From contig NZ_BCYP01000026.1 of assembly GCF_001598255.1 (NCBI RefSeq), forward strand, positions 123,969 to 187,968: DNA of 64,000 nt, read 5' to 3'. The notes beneath the pieces were generated by a model. That model made no database searches. It had not been told where the DNA came from and was given only the letters and a program-made list of their open reading frames with translations. The position numbers were made by a program, and so were the translations under genes. Within the stretch, counting starts at the first letter, position 1, and the number at the start of each line of letters is the position of its first letter. Below are positions 34,328-43,212 of this stretch, piece after piece. This DNA is from Mitsuaria chitosanitabida ATCC BAA-476 = NBRC 102408 (lineage in GTDB: Bacteria; Pseudomonadota; Gammaproteobacteria; Burkholderiales; Burkholderiaceae_C).

Positions 34328-36031
34328 ATGAACTCGCTGCAGGACCTGCTGCAGGCCGCGCTGGCGGAGATGGGGCGGCAGCGCTACGCGCAGGCCGTCG
34401 AGCTGCTCGCCCCATTCGCCCACCTCCCGTCCAACGAGCTCCAGCGCCATTACGGCGAATCGCTGCGTCGCAGCGGCCGGCCGCAGGACGCGGTGGCGCC
34501 GCTGATGCAGGCGCTCGCGCTGAAGATCGACGATGTCGATGCCTACCTGCAACTCGCCTTCGCGCTCGAATCGCTCCAGATGAAGGCCGAGGCCGCCGAG
34601 TGCTTCCGCACCGTGGCCGCGCTGCAGCCCGACAGCGTGATGGCCCAGTCCTATCAGGCGCACGGTGACCAGCAATGCGCGCGCTGGCAGGATTTCGACG
34701 CCAATCTGCGCGCGCTCGAGGCCGCCATCCGCGCCAAGCCCGAGGACGCGGCCGACGAGTTCGGCGTCCCCTTCACGCTGGTCGGACTGCCGCACGCGCC
34801 CGCCGATCTGCTGAAGGTCGGCCGCATGAGCGCGCGCTTCCTGAGCCGCGGTCTGAAGCCGCTGCCCGCGGGGCGCGCGCAAGCGAAGGCGCCGGGCGAG
34901 CGGCTGCGCATCGGCTATCTCTCGGGCGACTTCCACGCGCATGCGACGGCCGCGCTGCTGGTCGAGACCCTGGAAGCGCGCGACCGCGATGGCTTCGAGG
35001 TGCTGCTGTTCTCGCATGGGCCGGACGACGGCTCGGTGCTGCAACGGCGCATCCGCGCCGCCTGCGACCGCTTCATCGACGTGACCGAGCTCGACCCCGC
35101 CGGCATCGCCGCGCGCATGCGGGCGGAGGGGGTGGACATCGCGGTCGACCTCAAGGGCCACACGGCCGGCACCCGCTTCGCGGCGCTGGCCTGCCGACCC
35201 GCGCCGGTGCAGGTCTCGTGGCTGGGCTTCCCCGGCACCTGCGGCGCCGACTTCATCGACTACATCGTCGGCGACCGCGTCGTGACGCCGCTCGCCGACG
35301 CGCCGGCCTACAGCGAGCGGATCGCGCAACTGCCGCGCTGCTACCAGCCGGGGGATTCGACGCGCGCGGGCTTGACGAAAGACCGCTCGATGCCGGAGAC
35401 CGCGATGCACGGATCCACGGCGCCCTCCCGCGCGGCGCTCGGCTTGCCCGAGGACGCCTTCGTGCTGCTGGGCGCCAACCCGGTCTACAAGATCACGCCC
35501 AGCGTTTTCGACGCGTGGATGGGCATCCTGCATCAGGTCCCGCGCGCGTTGCTGTGGCAACTGGGCGGCGGCGATCAGGCGGATGAGCAGCTGCGGCAGG
35601 AAGCGGCCCGGCGCGGTGTCGATCCCGGCCGTCTCGTCTTCATGCCGCCGGTGCCGATGGCCGACCACTGGCGACGGCTGGGCGCCGCGGACCTGGCGCT
35701 CGACACCTGGCCCTGCAACGGTCACACGACCACCAGCGACGCGCTCGCGGCGGGCGTGCCGGTGCTGACGGTGCGCGGGGAAGGCTTCGCCGGCCGCGTC
35801 GCGCAAAGCCTCCTGGAGGCGGCCGGATTGGCCGAACTGGTCCTCGACACGCCGCGGGACTACCTCGCCAAGGCCGTCGAGCTCGCGCAAGGGCCGTGGC
35901 CGCAGGGCCGGCCGGTCGTGCGCCCCTGGGTGGATTCGCCCGCGTTCGCGCGTGATCTGGAGGCGCTCTATCGGCGCATGTGGGCGCGAGCCGTCGCCGG
36001 TCTGCCGCCCGAGGCCTTGCCGGCCGCCTGA
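34328..36031 (+). CDS. TPR/GT41 O-GlcNAc transferase-like (SPINDLY) protein
   Basis: 567 aa from ATG 34328 (MNSLQDLLQAALAEM); longer readings are not conserved. Residues ~1-130 are TPR-like helices (YLQLAFALESLQMKAEAAEC). The catalytic GT41 domain follows: LRIGYLSGDFHAHATAALL, LLFSHGPDDGSVL, DIAVDLKGHTAGTRFAAL, PVQVSWLGFPGTCGADFIDY, and the C-terminal lobe LGANPVYKITPSVFDAWM and LDTWPCNGHTTTSDALAAGVPVLT. Such enzymes glycosylate proteins or build surface glycans. It follows HEPN cassette 2 after 161 nt and is followed by a hairpin. The acceptor is unknown. Confidence 0.9.
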   Translation: MNSLQDLLQAALAEMGRQRYAQAVELLAPFAHLPSNELQRHYGESLRRSGRPQDAVAPLMQALALKIDDVDAYLQLAFALESLQMKAEAAECFRTVAALQPDSVMAQSYQAHGDQQCARWQDFDANLRALEAAIRAKPEDAADEFGVPFTLVGLPHAPADLLKVGRMSARFLSRGLKPLPAGRAQAKAPGERLRIGYLSGDFHAHATAALLVETLEARDRDGFEVLLFSHGPDDGSVLQRRIRAACDRFIDVTELDPAGIAARMRAEGVDIAVDLKGHTAGTRFAALACRPAPVQVSWLGFPGTCGADFIDYIVGDRVVTPLADAPAYSERIAQLPRCYQPGDSTRAGLTKDRSMPETAMHGSTAPSRAALGLPEDAFVLLGANPVYKITPSVFDAWMGILHQVPRALLWQLGGGDQADEQLRQEAARRGVDPGRLVFMPPVPMADHWRRLGAADLALDTWPCNGHTTTSDALAAGVPVLTVRGEGFAGRVAQSLLEAAGLAELVLDTPRDYLAKAVELAQGPWPQGRPVVRPWVDSPAFARDLEALYRRMWARAVAGLPPEALPAA

Positions 36032-36053
36032 GGCCTGAGACCTGACGCCGGGC

Positions 36054-36088
36054 GCCTGAAGCCTGAAGCCTGAAGCCTGAAGCCTGAA
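36054..36088 (+). repeat. Heptanucleotide tandem repeat GCCTGAA x5
   Basis: Five perfect units of GCCTGAA starting 23 nt after the GT41 gene stop, with degenerate units on both sides. Non-coding; could vary in length between strains. Confidence 0.9.
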
Positions 36089-36131
36089 GCCGAAAGGGGG
36101 CGAGGCCGTCGCGATCGGCGACGGCCCCTGC

Positions 36132-36160
36132 TCGACAGGCACCGGGTCGGCGCCTGTCGA
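36132..36160 (+). terminator. Hairpin terminator after GT41 gene
   Basis: Perfect 9-bp stem TCGACAGGC/GCCTGTCGA with an 11-nt loop. A second hairpin (GGCCCGT/ACGGGCC, 36181-36199) and a 16-nt perfect palindrome GGCGGCGATCGCCGCC (36202-36217) follow. Confidence 0.55.
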
Positions 36161-36221
36161 TGCCCGTTCGACATCCGTGGGGCCCGTTCAGGACGGGCCG
36201 TGGCGGCGATCGCCGCCGGGG

Positions 36222-36250
36222 GCGCGGTCGCGGTCGGGGAGCGACCGCGC
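36222..36250 (-). terminator. Hairpin terminator after siderophore receptor gene
   Basis: 9-bp stem GCGCGGTCG/CGACCGCGC with an 11-nt loop, 9 nt past the receptor stop on the minus strand. Several further stems lie between the convergent genes. Confidence 0.5.
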
Positions 36251-36258
36251 CGCGGGCC

Positions 36259-38409
36259 TCACAGCTCGATCTTCGCGTTCACGCCCAGCGTGCGCGGCGC
36301 GCCGACGAAGGTGTAGCCCGACTGCAGGAAGCCCCAGTAGTTGCGGTTGAACACGTTGTCCACGCCCGCGCGCAGCGTCACCGGATGCGCGGCGATCTGC
36401 GTCTCGTAGCTCACGCCCAGGTTGACCGTCGAGTAGCCCGGCAGCTTGTACTTGTTGGCCGAGTCCGCGTCGAAGCGCGCGTAGTAGTGCAGCTCCGCGT
36501 TGGCCGACAGACCTTCCACGCCCGGGATCTTCTGGCTCGCGCCGATCGAGCCCTGCCACTTCGGGATGCCTTCCAGGCGATGGCCGACCAGCTCCGCATC
36601 CGTCTCGCGGTACTTGCCGGCGGTCCAGGCGGCGCTCCCCGTCAGGCGCAGGCCGGCCGGCAGGTTCCAGTAGCCGTTGAGCTCCGCGCCCCGCAGCCGG
36701 ATCTGGCCGTTGGACACGTAGACGTTCTGCGCGTTGGCGTACTCCGCGCCGCGATCGATCTCGAACAGCGCGGCGGTGGCGCCCCAGTCGCGGCCCTCGT
36801 GCTTGGCGCCGATCTCGTACTGGCGGCTCTTGAGCGGCGCCAGCACCTCGTCCTTGTTCACGTAGGTCTGGCCGACGGTGCTGCCTTGCTCCAGCGACTC
36901 GACGTAGCTCGCGTACAGCAGCGTGTCCGGACGCGCCCGGAACATCAGCGCCACGGTCGGCGTCACCGGGGTCTTGTGGTACTGGTTCGTGACCGTGCCC
37001 GCGGTGTTGAACGAGGTCTGGTCGTAGTCCGAGTAGCGCAGGCCCAGCAGCGCCGACCACTGCTCGCTGAACTGCACCGTGTCGCTGGCGAAGACCGCCT
37101 TCTGCGCCGAGTGGTAGTTGTGATACTGCAGCGAGTCGTCGTAGCTGCCGTTCCAGCTCAGCGGGGTGATGGGCGCGTAGAGGTTCTCCTGCCCGATCGG
37201 CGTGTAGAGCGACTTGGGCACGGTCTGCTTGTTCAGCCCCTGCCAGGCCAGGCCCAGCGTGACCTGGTGACGCAGGCCGGCGGCGGTGAACTCGCCCTCG
37301 ACCAGCGCCTGCGCCTGCTCGTAGGTCGCGGCGCCCTGGGCCTTGTTGAGGTAGACGGTGTAGTCGCCGGCCCCGTTCAGCAGGCCCATCCACTGGCCCG
37401 AGTAGCGACGGCGGTCCTGGCTGCGGCTGACGTCGACCTTGGCGCTCCAGTTCGGGTCGATCTGCCAGCGCAGGCCGCTGGAGACGAAGAACACGTTGGA
37501 GTTGAAGAAGGTGTTGTCGTAGGCCGCGCCCAGGTTCTTGCGGCCGCTCGGGGCCTTGGGCAAGGTGTCGCCGTTGAAGTCGTCCAGGAAGAAGTCCTGG
37601 ACGCCGCCCTTGACGCGGCGCGACTGGTAGATCGCGTCGGCGGTCCAGGTCAGCGCGGACGTCAGCCTGGCGTCGAGGCCGAGCGAGCCCGAGTTGCGCT
37701 GCACGTTCGCGCCGTTGTACGTGTCGCCCTGCTCATGGGTCAGGTTGAGGCGGTAACCGAAGCGGCGGTCGTCGCCGACGCGGCCGCCGGCATCGATGTG
37801 CTCGCTGAAGACACCGTCGGAGCGGTAGCCCAGGTCGGCGCTGAACAGCGTCTTGTCGGTCGGCTTCTTGGTGACGAAATTGATGATGCCGCCGGGCGCG
37901 CCGAAGCCGTACATGAAGCCGGAGGAGCCCTTGAGCAGCTGTACCGATTCGAAGCTCTCGACCGGCAGCTCGACGGTGGTCATGAAGAACGGCAGGCCGT
38001 TGATCTTGTAGCCGTTGTAGTCGTCGAGCGGGATGCCGCGCACATTGATCGAGTAGGCGTTGAACGAGAAGGTGTCGCCCAGCGACATCACCGACGCGTC
38101 GTTCGCGAAGATCTTGCCCAGCGACTTCACCTGGCGCGCGTCCAGGTCCTCGGCCGTGACCTGGCGGGTGGAGAAGGGCGTCTCCAGATCGGTGCGGGCG
38201 CCCAGCGCGCCGCTGCTGATGGGCAGCTCGCGCACGCGCGCGCCCTGCACGGTGACCCGCGACAGCGCGGTGCTGGCGGGCGCGTCGGCGGTGGCGCTCT
38301 GGGCATCCGGCGCGTCGGTGACGGCGATGTGCGTGGCGGATTGGGCGGAGGCGGCGCCGGCCAGCAGCGTGGCGACGGCGAAGGAGACGGCTTTCAGACG
38401 CGGATGCAT
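36259..38409 (-). CDS. TonB-dependent siderophore-type receptor
   Basis: 716 aa. Signal peptide MHPRLKAVSFAVATLLAGAASA, then an Ala/Asp-rich linker and ALSRVTVQGARVRE, the usual position of the TonB box. The plug has DLDARQVKSLGKIFANDASV, SFNAYSINVRGIPLDD and YGFGAPGGIINFVTKKP, the signature of siderophore receptors of the FhuA/FoxA type. The barrel ends in LGVNAKIEL. It imports an Fe(III)-chelate into the periplasm with TonB-ExbBD energy. AAGAAG lies just before the ATG. I see no Fur box or siderophore biosynthesis genes nearby. Confidence 0.93.
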   Translation of the reverse strand: MHPRLKAVSFAVATLLAGAASAQSATHIAVTDAPDAQSATADAPASTALSRVTVQGARVRELPISSGALGARTDLETPFSTRQVTAEDLDARQVKSLGKIFANDASVMSLGDTFSFNAYSINVRGIPLDDYNGYKINGLPFFMTTVELPVESFESVQLLKGSSGFMYGFGAPGGIINFVTKKPTDKTLFSADLGYRSDGVFSEHIDAGGRVGDDRRFGYRLNLTHEQGDTYNGANVQRNSGSLGLDARLTSALTWTADAIYQSRRVKGGVQDFFLDDFNGDTLPKAPSGRKNLGAAYDNTFFNSNVFFVSSGLRWQIDPNWSAKVDVSRSQDRRRYSGQWMGLLNGAGDYTVYLNKAQGAATYEQAQALVEGEFTAAGLRHQVTLGLAWQGLNKQTVPKSLYTPIGQENLYAPITPLSWNGSYDDSLQYHNYHSAQKAVFASDTVQFSEQWSALLGLRYSDYDQTSFNTAGTVTNQYHKTPVTPTVALMFRARPDTLLYASYVESLEQGSTVGQTYVNKDEVLAPLKSRQYEIGAKHEGRDWGATAALFEIDRGAEYANAQNVYVSNGQIRLRGAELNGYWNLPAGLRLTGSAAWTAGKYRETDAELVGHRLEGIPKWQGSIGASQKIPGVEGLSANAELHYYARFDADSANKYKLPGYSTVNLGVSYETQIAAHPVTLRAGVDNVFNRNYWGFLQSGYTFVGAPRTLGVNAKIEL

Positions 38410-38723
38410 TCTTCTTTGCGTGTGGAGGTGGACCGGGCGATCGCCGTGCGGCGCGCGGGGCGTGCGCCGGAGGGCCTGTGGTGGATCGCCATCAGGGTTT
38501 CACTCTAGGGAAGGCGGCGTCGGCCGCGGAGAAACCTTTTGGCGTATCGATATGCCGGATCGCGATGAGGAAATGGTCTAGCCGGTCGCGTCGCACGCGG
38601 CTGAACGGATCGATGACGGGGATTGCGCCCGGAAGCGGCGCACAGCGCCCGCATGGTCGGGGCAGCGGCCCGGATCTGAGCGCCCGACGCGTCGCGGGGA
38701 CCGCGGGCTGGGGTCAGGTCGTG
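38410..38723. other. Intergenic stretch of 314 nt
   Basis: Holds the leader of the siderophore receptor gene and the 3' side of the MbcA/ParS-like gene. The only notable element is the palindrome at 38541-38556. No open frame with coding character and no clear terminator. Confidence 0.6.
38541..38556. promoter_or_regulatory. Imperfect palindrome GGCGTATCGATATGCC
   Basis: 14 of 16 positions are symmetric, with a TATCGATA core in a GC-rich setting. It lies 132 nt upstream of the siderophore receptor start. Candidate operator; it does not resemble a Fur box. Confidence 0.3.
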
Positions 38724-39311
38724 TCAGCCGCGCGCGATGAAGCGGTCGGCGCGCGCGGCGTGCAGCAGCAGGGCCGGGTCGTCGAGCCGGTCCACCGGCG
38801 CCGCGCCGCCCAGCCAGGCGTTGGGGACGGCGAACCACCAGGCCAGTTCCCAGTCGTCGAAGAGGGGGCCGAGCTCCTCGAAGACCTGGGCGCAGCAGGG
38901 GCGCACGCTGAGGCCGTCCTCGGCGAACTGGAAGGCGGGGATCCAGGTGTCGCCGTCCCAGCTCAGGCTCAGCAGCGCGCGCGAGACGATGGCCCGCGCC
39001 AGGCGGGAGACCGGCTGATCCGTCTGCTGGCGCAGGCGGCGCTGGCATTCCTCGCTGTGCAGCAGCCCGCCGCGTGGCGAGAACGCCACCCGCATCCAGT
39101 CGAACTGCGCGTCCTTCAGCGGGCCGATCGCGGGCCATCCGGTGGTGACGGCGGGCGCGTTGGCGGCGTCGGCCGACCCATGCCCGTCGAACCGCGCCCG
39201 CAGACCGGTCGGATCGGGCAGATCAGGCCGGGCGGGCAGGGCGGACTCATGCCGGCCGGACGCGGCGGTGCCGGGGCGGACGTGGTCGTCGCGGAGCGGA
39301 TACGCGGGCAT
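38724..39311 (-). CDS. MbcA/ParS-like (Xre-type) antitoxin-related protein, orphan
   Basis: 195 aa from ATG 39311 with GAGGTG upstream. The first ~65 residues are Pro/Asp-rich and disordered. The rest carries LSWDGDTWIPAFQFAEDG and WWFAVPNAWLGGAAPVDRL, with DDPALLLHAARAD after it; this resembles the C-terminal toxin-binding domain of MbcA/ParS antitoxins (W-F-x-x-PN-x-x-LGG-x-x-P). No RES-domain toxin gene is beside it, and an N-terminal HTH is weak or absent. It could be a solitary antitoxin relative or a protein with a different role. Confidence 0.6.
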   Translation of the reverse strand: MPAYPLRDDHVRPGTAASGRHESALPARPDLPDPTGLRARFDGHGSADAANAPAVTTGWPAIGPLKDAQFDWMRVAFSPRGGLLHSEECQRRLRQQTDQPVSRLARAIVSRALLSLSWDGDTWIPAFQFAEDGLSVRPCCAQVFEELGPLFDDWELAWWFAVPNAWLGGAAPVDRLDDPALLLHAARADRFIARG

Positions 39312-39478
39312 CGGGCACCTCACGGAGTGGCGATCGGGATGGGATCACTGTCCGCGCATTCCCCGCGCCGCGAATCGGCCTGAAGAGGGAGGAGCGCATG
39401 GCCGGTGAGGGGCATTCGGGGTGCCTCCCCCCACCGGTGTTTTCCCCGAATCGATCGGTCCGTGCCCGCCGTACGGCG

Positions 39479-41206
39479 TCAGTCCACCGCCACCTGGGCG
39501 CCGAAGGCCAGCCGGCGCTTGGTCTTGATCCCGTCCGGCTTGTAGAAGCCGGCGACCCAGCTGGCATCGGGCGCCAGATAGTTGTGGCGCGGCTCGCCGC
39601 TCTTGGCGTCCACCGTGGTGACGATGTAGCGGAAGTTGTAGTGGCGCCAGAGCCGCATGAACTCGCCGGTGTAGATGTCCGCCACGCGTCGGTCGCCACG
39701 GATCACCAGCATGTTCTCGTCGTTGTCGGTCGTCGAGGCGTCACTGAAGTTGGCCGAGCCGGTGATGACCAGTGGATCCTGGCCCAACGGGTCGACCAGC
39801 ATGAACTTGGTGTGGGTGTACTTGACGTTCCTGCTGAGGGTGTTGGCCTGCTCGCCGAGCCAGTGGTAGAGCGCGTCGGCCGGCAGCGTGGTGCCCACGG
39901 CGACCTGGATGTCGTGGTCCCGGCCCAGCGCCTGCTCGGTGGCCTCGGCGGTCTTGGCGTTGACGCCCCATTTCTCGAGGAAGACGTAGCGCAGGTAGTC
40001 CTTGTCCTGCTTGAACACGTCCAGGAAGACCTGGTTGATGCCGAAGGCGCCGGTGAAGCAGGTCATCAGCTCGGCGCTGTCCAGCGCCGAGCCATACCAG
40101 CGCAACTGGGCCAGGCCGCCGCGCGGGCTGAAGATCGGCGTCACGCCGCCCGGCGGCGGCACGTCGACCAGCGTGGGCGTGGCCTCGGCGTTCGAGGCCT
40201 TCAGCGGCACGTTGTCCGGATCGCCGGACAGCTCGGTCCAGTAGGCCAGGTACTGCTGCGCGAGGGCCGGGTCGCGCACCAGGTGACCGACGTTGGACTG
40301 GCCGTAGATGCCGGACTCGGTGAAGTTGGTGGAGCCCGTCCAGACGGCCACAGGGTGCCCCTGGTCCAGCAGCACGATGAACTTGTTGTGGGCGATGTAG
40401 GAGGGATCGCTGCGGCGGGGGATGGCCACGTCGCTCAGACCATACTCGCCGAGCAGCGCGTCGACCCGGGCCACGCGGGCCTTCTGCTCCTTGTCGGGCA
40501 CGCCCTGGCGGCTGAGCGCGACGCGCGCGTCGTAGACGATGCGCACGTCGGCGCCCAACTGCCGGGCCTTCTGGAAGGCGGCGATGACGGGCTCGTAGTC
40601 GAACTCGTAGACCGCGGCGCGCAGCGAGAAGCGCGCGCTGTCGGCCTGGCCGATGTAGCGCAGGATGGCCTCGTCCAGGCCGCGGGAGAGCCAGGCCATC
40701 GCGTCGTCGCGCGCCTCGCCCTTGAGCTGGTTGGGCGCGACCTGCCACTTGCGGGCATAGGCCTGGCTGCCGATCACGCCGCGGTTGAAGTAGATCGCAT
40801 GCGCCGGGCCGGCGGCGTGACCGGCGGGCAGTTCCTCGGGCTCGGTCGCGATCTCGATGCGCACGCCGTCGCCGTAGCGGAGGTTCTTCGGCTTCCCGGT
40901 GACGGGGATGATCTCGTAGAGGTAGTCGCGCCCCGGCTTGGTGGTGAAGTCGCTCCAGAGGAAGTCCTGGATGGGGTGCTCCTGCGTGGAGACCAGGGCG
41001 CCGTCGGGCGGATTGGGGTAGGAGGCCTCGAAGGTGCGCATGCCGGTGAGCCAGTAGGACTCGTCCTCCGCCGGGTCGGTGCGGCGGATGGCGAAGCCCA
41101 GCAGGCCGGTGGTGTCGGCCTGGGCCATGTCCATGCCCAGGGTCACCACGTAGGTGCCGGCGACGACGGTGACGGTCAGGCCATGGTCGGTCTTGCGGAA
41201 GCGCAT
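39479..41206 (-). CDS. Phospholipase D-like domain protein
   Basis: 575 aa from MRFRKTDHGLTVTVVAG with GGAGAC upstream. Residues 1-130 form a beta-rich N-terminal domain. Two HKD-type half-sites follow: HNKFIVLLDQ with WTGSTNF after it, and HTKFMLVDP with ITGSANFSDAS, each with the H-x-K spacing and downstream GSxNF of the PLD superfamily. The enzyme is expected to cleave phosphodiester bonds (lipid or nucleic acid). No clear signal peptide, so cytoplasmic or exported by another route. Single gene. Not recognised as a known effector. Confidence 0.85.
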   Translation of the reverse strand: MRFRKTDHGLTVTVVAGTYVVTLGMDMAQADTTGLLGFAIRRTDPAEDESYWLTGMRTFEASYPNPPDGALVSTQEHPIQDFLWSDFTTKPGRDYLYEIIPVTGKPKNLRYGDGVRIEIATEPEELPAGHAAGPAHAIYFNRGVIGSQAYARKWQVAPNQLKGEARDDAMAWLSRGLDEAILRYIGQADSARFSLRAAVYEFDYEPVIAAFQKARQLGADVRIVYDARVALSRQGVPDKEQKARVARVDALLGEYGLSDVAIPRRSDPSYIAHNKFIVLLDQGHPVAVWTGSTNFTESGIYGQSNVGHLVRDPALAQQYLAYWTELSGDPDNVPLKASNAEATPTLVDVPPPGGVTPIFSPRGGLAQLRWYGSALDSAELMTCFTGAFGINQVFLDVFKQDKDYLRYVFLEKWGVNAKTAEATEQALGRDHDIQVAVGTTLPADALYHWLGEQANTLSRNVKYTHTKFMLVDPLGQDPLVITGSANFSDASTTDNDENMLVIRGDRRVADIYTGEFMRLWRHYNFRYIVTTVDAKSGEPRHNYLAPDASWVAGFYKPDGIKTKRRLAFGAQVAVD

Positions 41207-41320
41207 GGGGGTCTCCTGAAGCAAACCCAGCAGTTATAGACAGCGCTTCATGACGGCGATACGTCAGGCGGGGCAGGGGATCCCCAGGGTTGAGGACGGG
41301 CGCGGGATAATCGCGCCCTT

Positions 41321-42352
41321 ATGTCTGCGACGTTCTCCCCCTGGCGCCTGTCGGTCGCGCCCATGCTCGACTGGACGACGGCCGACTGCCGTTACCTGCA
41401 CCGCCTGCTGACCCGCCACACGCTGCTCTACACCGAGATGGTGACGACCGGCGCGATCCTGCATGGCGACAAGCCGCGCCATCTCGACTTCAACGCCGAG
41501 GAACACCCGGTCGCGCTTCAGCTCGGCGGTTCGGAGCCGGCGGACCTCGCGGCCTGCGCCAAGCTGGCCGAGCAGTGGGGCTACGACGAGGTCAACCTCA
41601 ATTGCGGCTGCCCCAGCGAGCGCGTCCAGCGCGGCGCTTTCGGCGCCTGTCTGATGGCCGAGCCCGCGCTCGTCGCCGATGGCGTCAAGGCCATGCGGGA
41701 CGCGGTGGCCATCCCGGTCACCGTCAAGCACCGCATCGGCATCGACAAGATCGAGAGCTACGACTTCGTGCGCGACTTCGTCGGCCAGGTCGCCGAGGCG
41801 GGGTGCGAGGTCTTCATCGTCCATGCCCGCAACGCGTGGCTGCAAGGCCTGTCTCCGAAGGAGAACCGCGACATCCCGCCGCTGCGCTACGAGCTGGTCC
41901 ATCGGCTCAAGCAGGAGTTCCCGTCGCTGACGATCGCGATCAACGGCGGGCTCAAGACCGATGACGAGATCGCCGCGCAGCTGGAGCACGTCGACGGCGT
42001 GATGATCGGCCGGCAGGCGTATCACGAGCCTTGGCAGATGGCGCGCTGGGACCAGCGCTTCTTCGGCGCGAGCGCGTCGCCGGTGGGCAGTCGTGAGGCG
42101 CTGGAAGATCTTTGGCTCGATTACCTGGACCGGGTGGTCGCCGCGGGCCGCCCCTGGGCGCAGGCGATGCGCCATGCGCTGGGGCTCTGGAACGGCTTGC
42201 CGGGCGCGCGCCGCTGGCGTCAGGTGTGGTCGGACCACAAGCTCAAGCACCTGTCGCCGCGTGAAGTCCACCGGCTCGCCACCGCGGCGCGCACCGAGGC
42301 CGCCGACATCGCCAGCCAGCATCCCGCCTTCCAGGCTCCTGTCACGGACTGA
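41321..42352 (+). CDS. dusA: tRNA-dihydrouridine(20/20a) synthase
   Basis: 343 aa. FMN-dependent TIM barrel: LSVAPMLDWTTADCRYLHRL, MVTTGAILHGD, VALQLGGSEPADL, the catalytic Cys in NLNCGCPSERVQRGAFGACLM, VKHRIGID, VHARNAWLQGLSPKENRDIPP and AINGGLKTDDEI. The WLQGLSPKENR stretch is specific to DusA. It reduces U20/U20a in the tRNA D-loop. A methyltransferase gene follows after 25 nt. Confidence 0.97.
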   Translation: MSATFSPWRLSVAPMLDWTTADCRYLHRLLTRHTLLYTEMVTTGAILHGDKPRHLDFNAEEHPVALQLGGSEPADLAACAKLAEQWGYDEVNLNCGCPSERVQRGAFGACLMAEPALVADGVKAMRDAVAIPVTVKHRIGIDKIESYDFVRDFVGQVAEAGCEVFIVHARNAWLQGLSPKENRDIPPLRYELVHRLKQEFPSLTIAINGGLKTDDEIAAQLEHVDGVMIGRQAYHEPWQMARWDQRFFGASASPVGSREALEDLWLDYLDRVVAAGRPWAQAMRHALGLWNGLPGARRWRQVWSDHKLKHLSPREVHRLATAARTEAADIASQHPAFQAPVTD

Positions 42353-42377
42353 CCGCCGCGCGGATCAGCATCGGGCC

Positions 42378-42959
42378 ATGGCACCGCAGGTCTTCTTCCA
42401 TTGCTATCCGACGGTGCTCGGCCATTGCGGCATCGCGTGGACCGAGCGCGGCATCGTGGGCTCGCAATTGCCGGAGGAGAGCGCCTCCGCGACGCGGGAT
42501 CGCATGCGGGTGAGGTTCCCGGCGGGGCGGGAGGTGACCGTGTTCGAAGAATTGCCCGGGGCGGTGCGCAATGCCTGCACGGGTGTGCGGGCGCTGCTGG
42601 AGGGCGAGCCACGGGATCTGCTGGAGATCGAGCTCGATGACAGCGGGCTCGCGCCGTTCGACCGGGAGGTGCTGGCGCTCACGCGCCGGATTCCGGTGGG
42701 GCAGACGCTGACCTACGGGGAGGTCGCGACCCGCGTCGGCCAGCCGGGCGCCGCGCGTGCCGTCGGGCGGGCCGAGGGGCACAACCCGTTCGCGCCGATC
42801 GTGCCCTGCCATCGCGTGATGGGTGCGCCGAGCGCCGGGAAGGCGGCGAATCTCACGGGGTTCTCGGCGGCCGGCGGGGTGGCGACGAAGCTGAAGATCC
42901 TCGCGATCGAGGCGCGCGCCACGGGGCAGCAGGCGGGGGAACAGCAGGATCTGTTCTGA
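42378..42959 (+). CDS. ogt: Methylated-DNA-protein cysteine methyltransferase
   Basis: 193 aa from ATG 42378. The DNA-binding domain has FDREVLALTRRIPVGQTLTYGEVA, the DNA-flipping Arg in GAARAVGRAEGHNPFAPI, and the active-site Cys in IVPCHRVMG. It removes O6-alkyl groups from guanine by suicide transfer. 25 nt after dusA, so co-transcription is likely. REP hairpins follow its stop. Confidence 0.93.
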   Translation: MAPQVFFHCYPTVLGHCGIAWTERGIVGSQLPEESASATRDRMRVRFPAGREVTVFEELPGAVRNACTGVRALLEGEPRDLLEIELDDSGLAPFDREVLALTRRIPVGQTLTYGEVATRVGQPGAARAVGRAEGHNPFAPIVPCHRVMGAPSAGKAANLTGFSAAGGVATKLKILAIEARATGQQAGEQQDLF

Positions 42960-42986
42960 GGGGTCAGGGGCCTGCGGGTCGCCCGA

Positions 42987-43030
42987 AGACCCTCACCCCA
43001 GCCCTCTCCCGCAAGCGGGCGAGGGAGTCA
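42987..43030. repeat. REP-like hairpin downstream of ogt (a)
   Basis: GACCCTCACCCC tag followed by CCCTCTCCCGC-AA-GCGGGCGAGGG. First of three between convergent ogt and rdgC; may end transcription. Confidence 0.85.
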
Positions 43031-43080
43031 TGCCGCACCGAGCGTCGTTGCCGACAGCCTCGGTCGCTGCCCGGACTCAC

Positions 43081-43110
43081 TCCCTCTCCCGCGAGCGGGC
43101 GAGGGAGTCG
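43081..43110. repeat. REP-like hairpin (b)
   Basis: TCCCTCTCCCGC-GA-GCGGGCGAGGGA, without the GTGAGGG tag. Confidence 0.82.
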
Positions 43111-43152
43111 ATGTGCTCGCTGGCTTCAGATGTCCGATGAACTCGGTGCCTT

Positions 43153-43199
43153 CTCTCTCCCTCTCCCGCTTGCGGGAGAGGGCGGGGGTGAGGGTCTTT
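43153..43199. repeat. REP-like hairpin (c), inverted
   Basis: CCCTCTCCCGC-TT-GCGGGAGAGGG then GGGGGTGAGGGTCTT, inverted relative to (a). Together the three form a BIME-like cluster that ends 14 nt before the rdgC stop. Confidence 0.87.
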
Positions 43200-43212
43200 G
43201 CAGCCCCTCGCC

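Noticed and set aside
38724..41206. MbcA/ParS-like gene and phospholipase D-like gene as a toxin-antitoxin or effector-immunity pair
   Set aside because: They are on the same strand but separated by 167 nt, the PLD protein is a large two-HKD protein with no VgrG, PAAR or secretion signal nearby, and nothing links the two.
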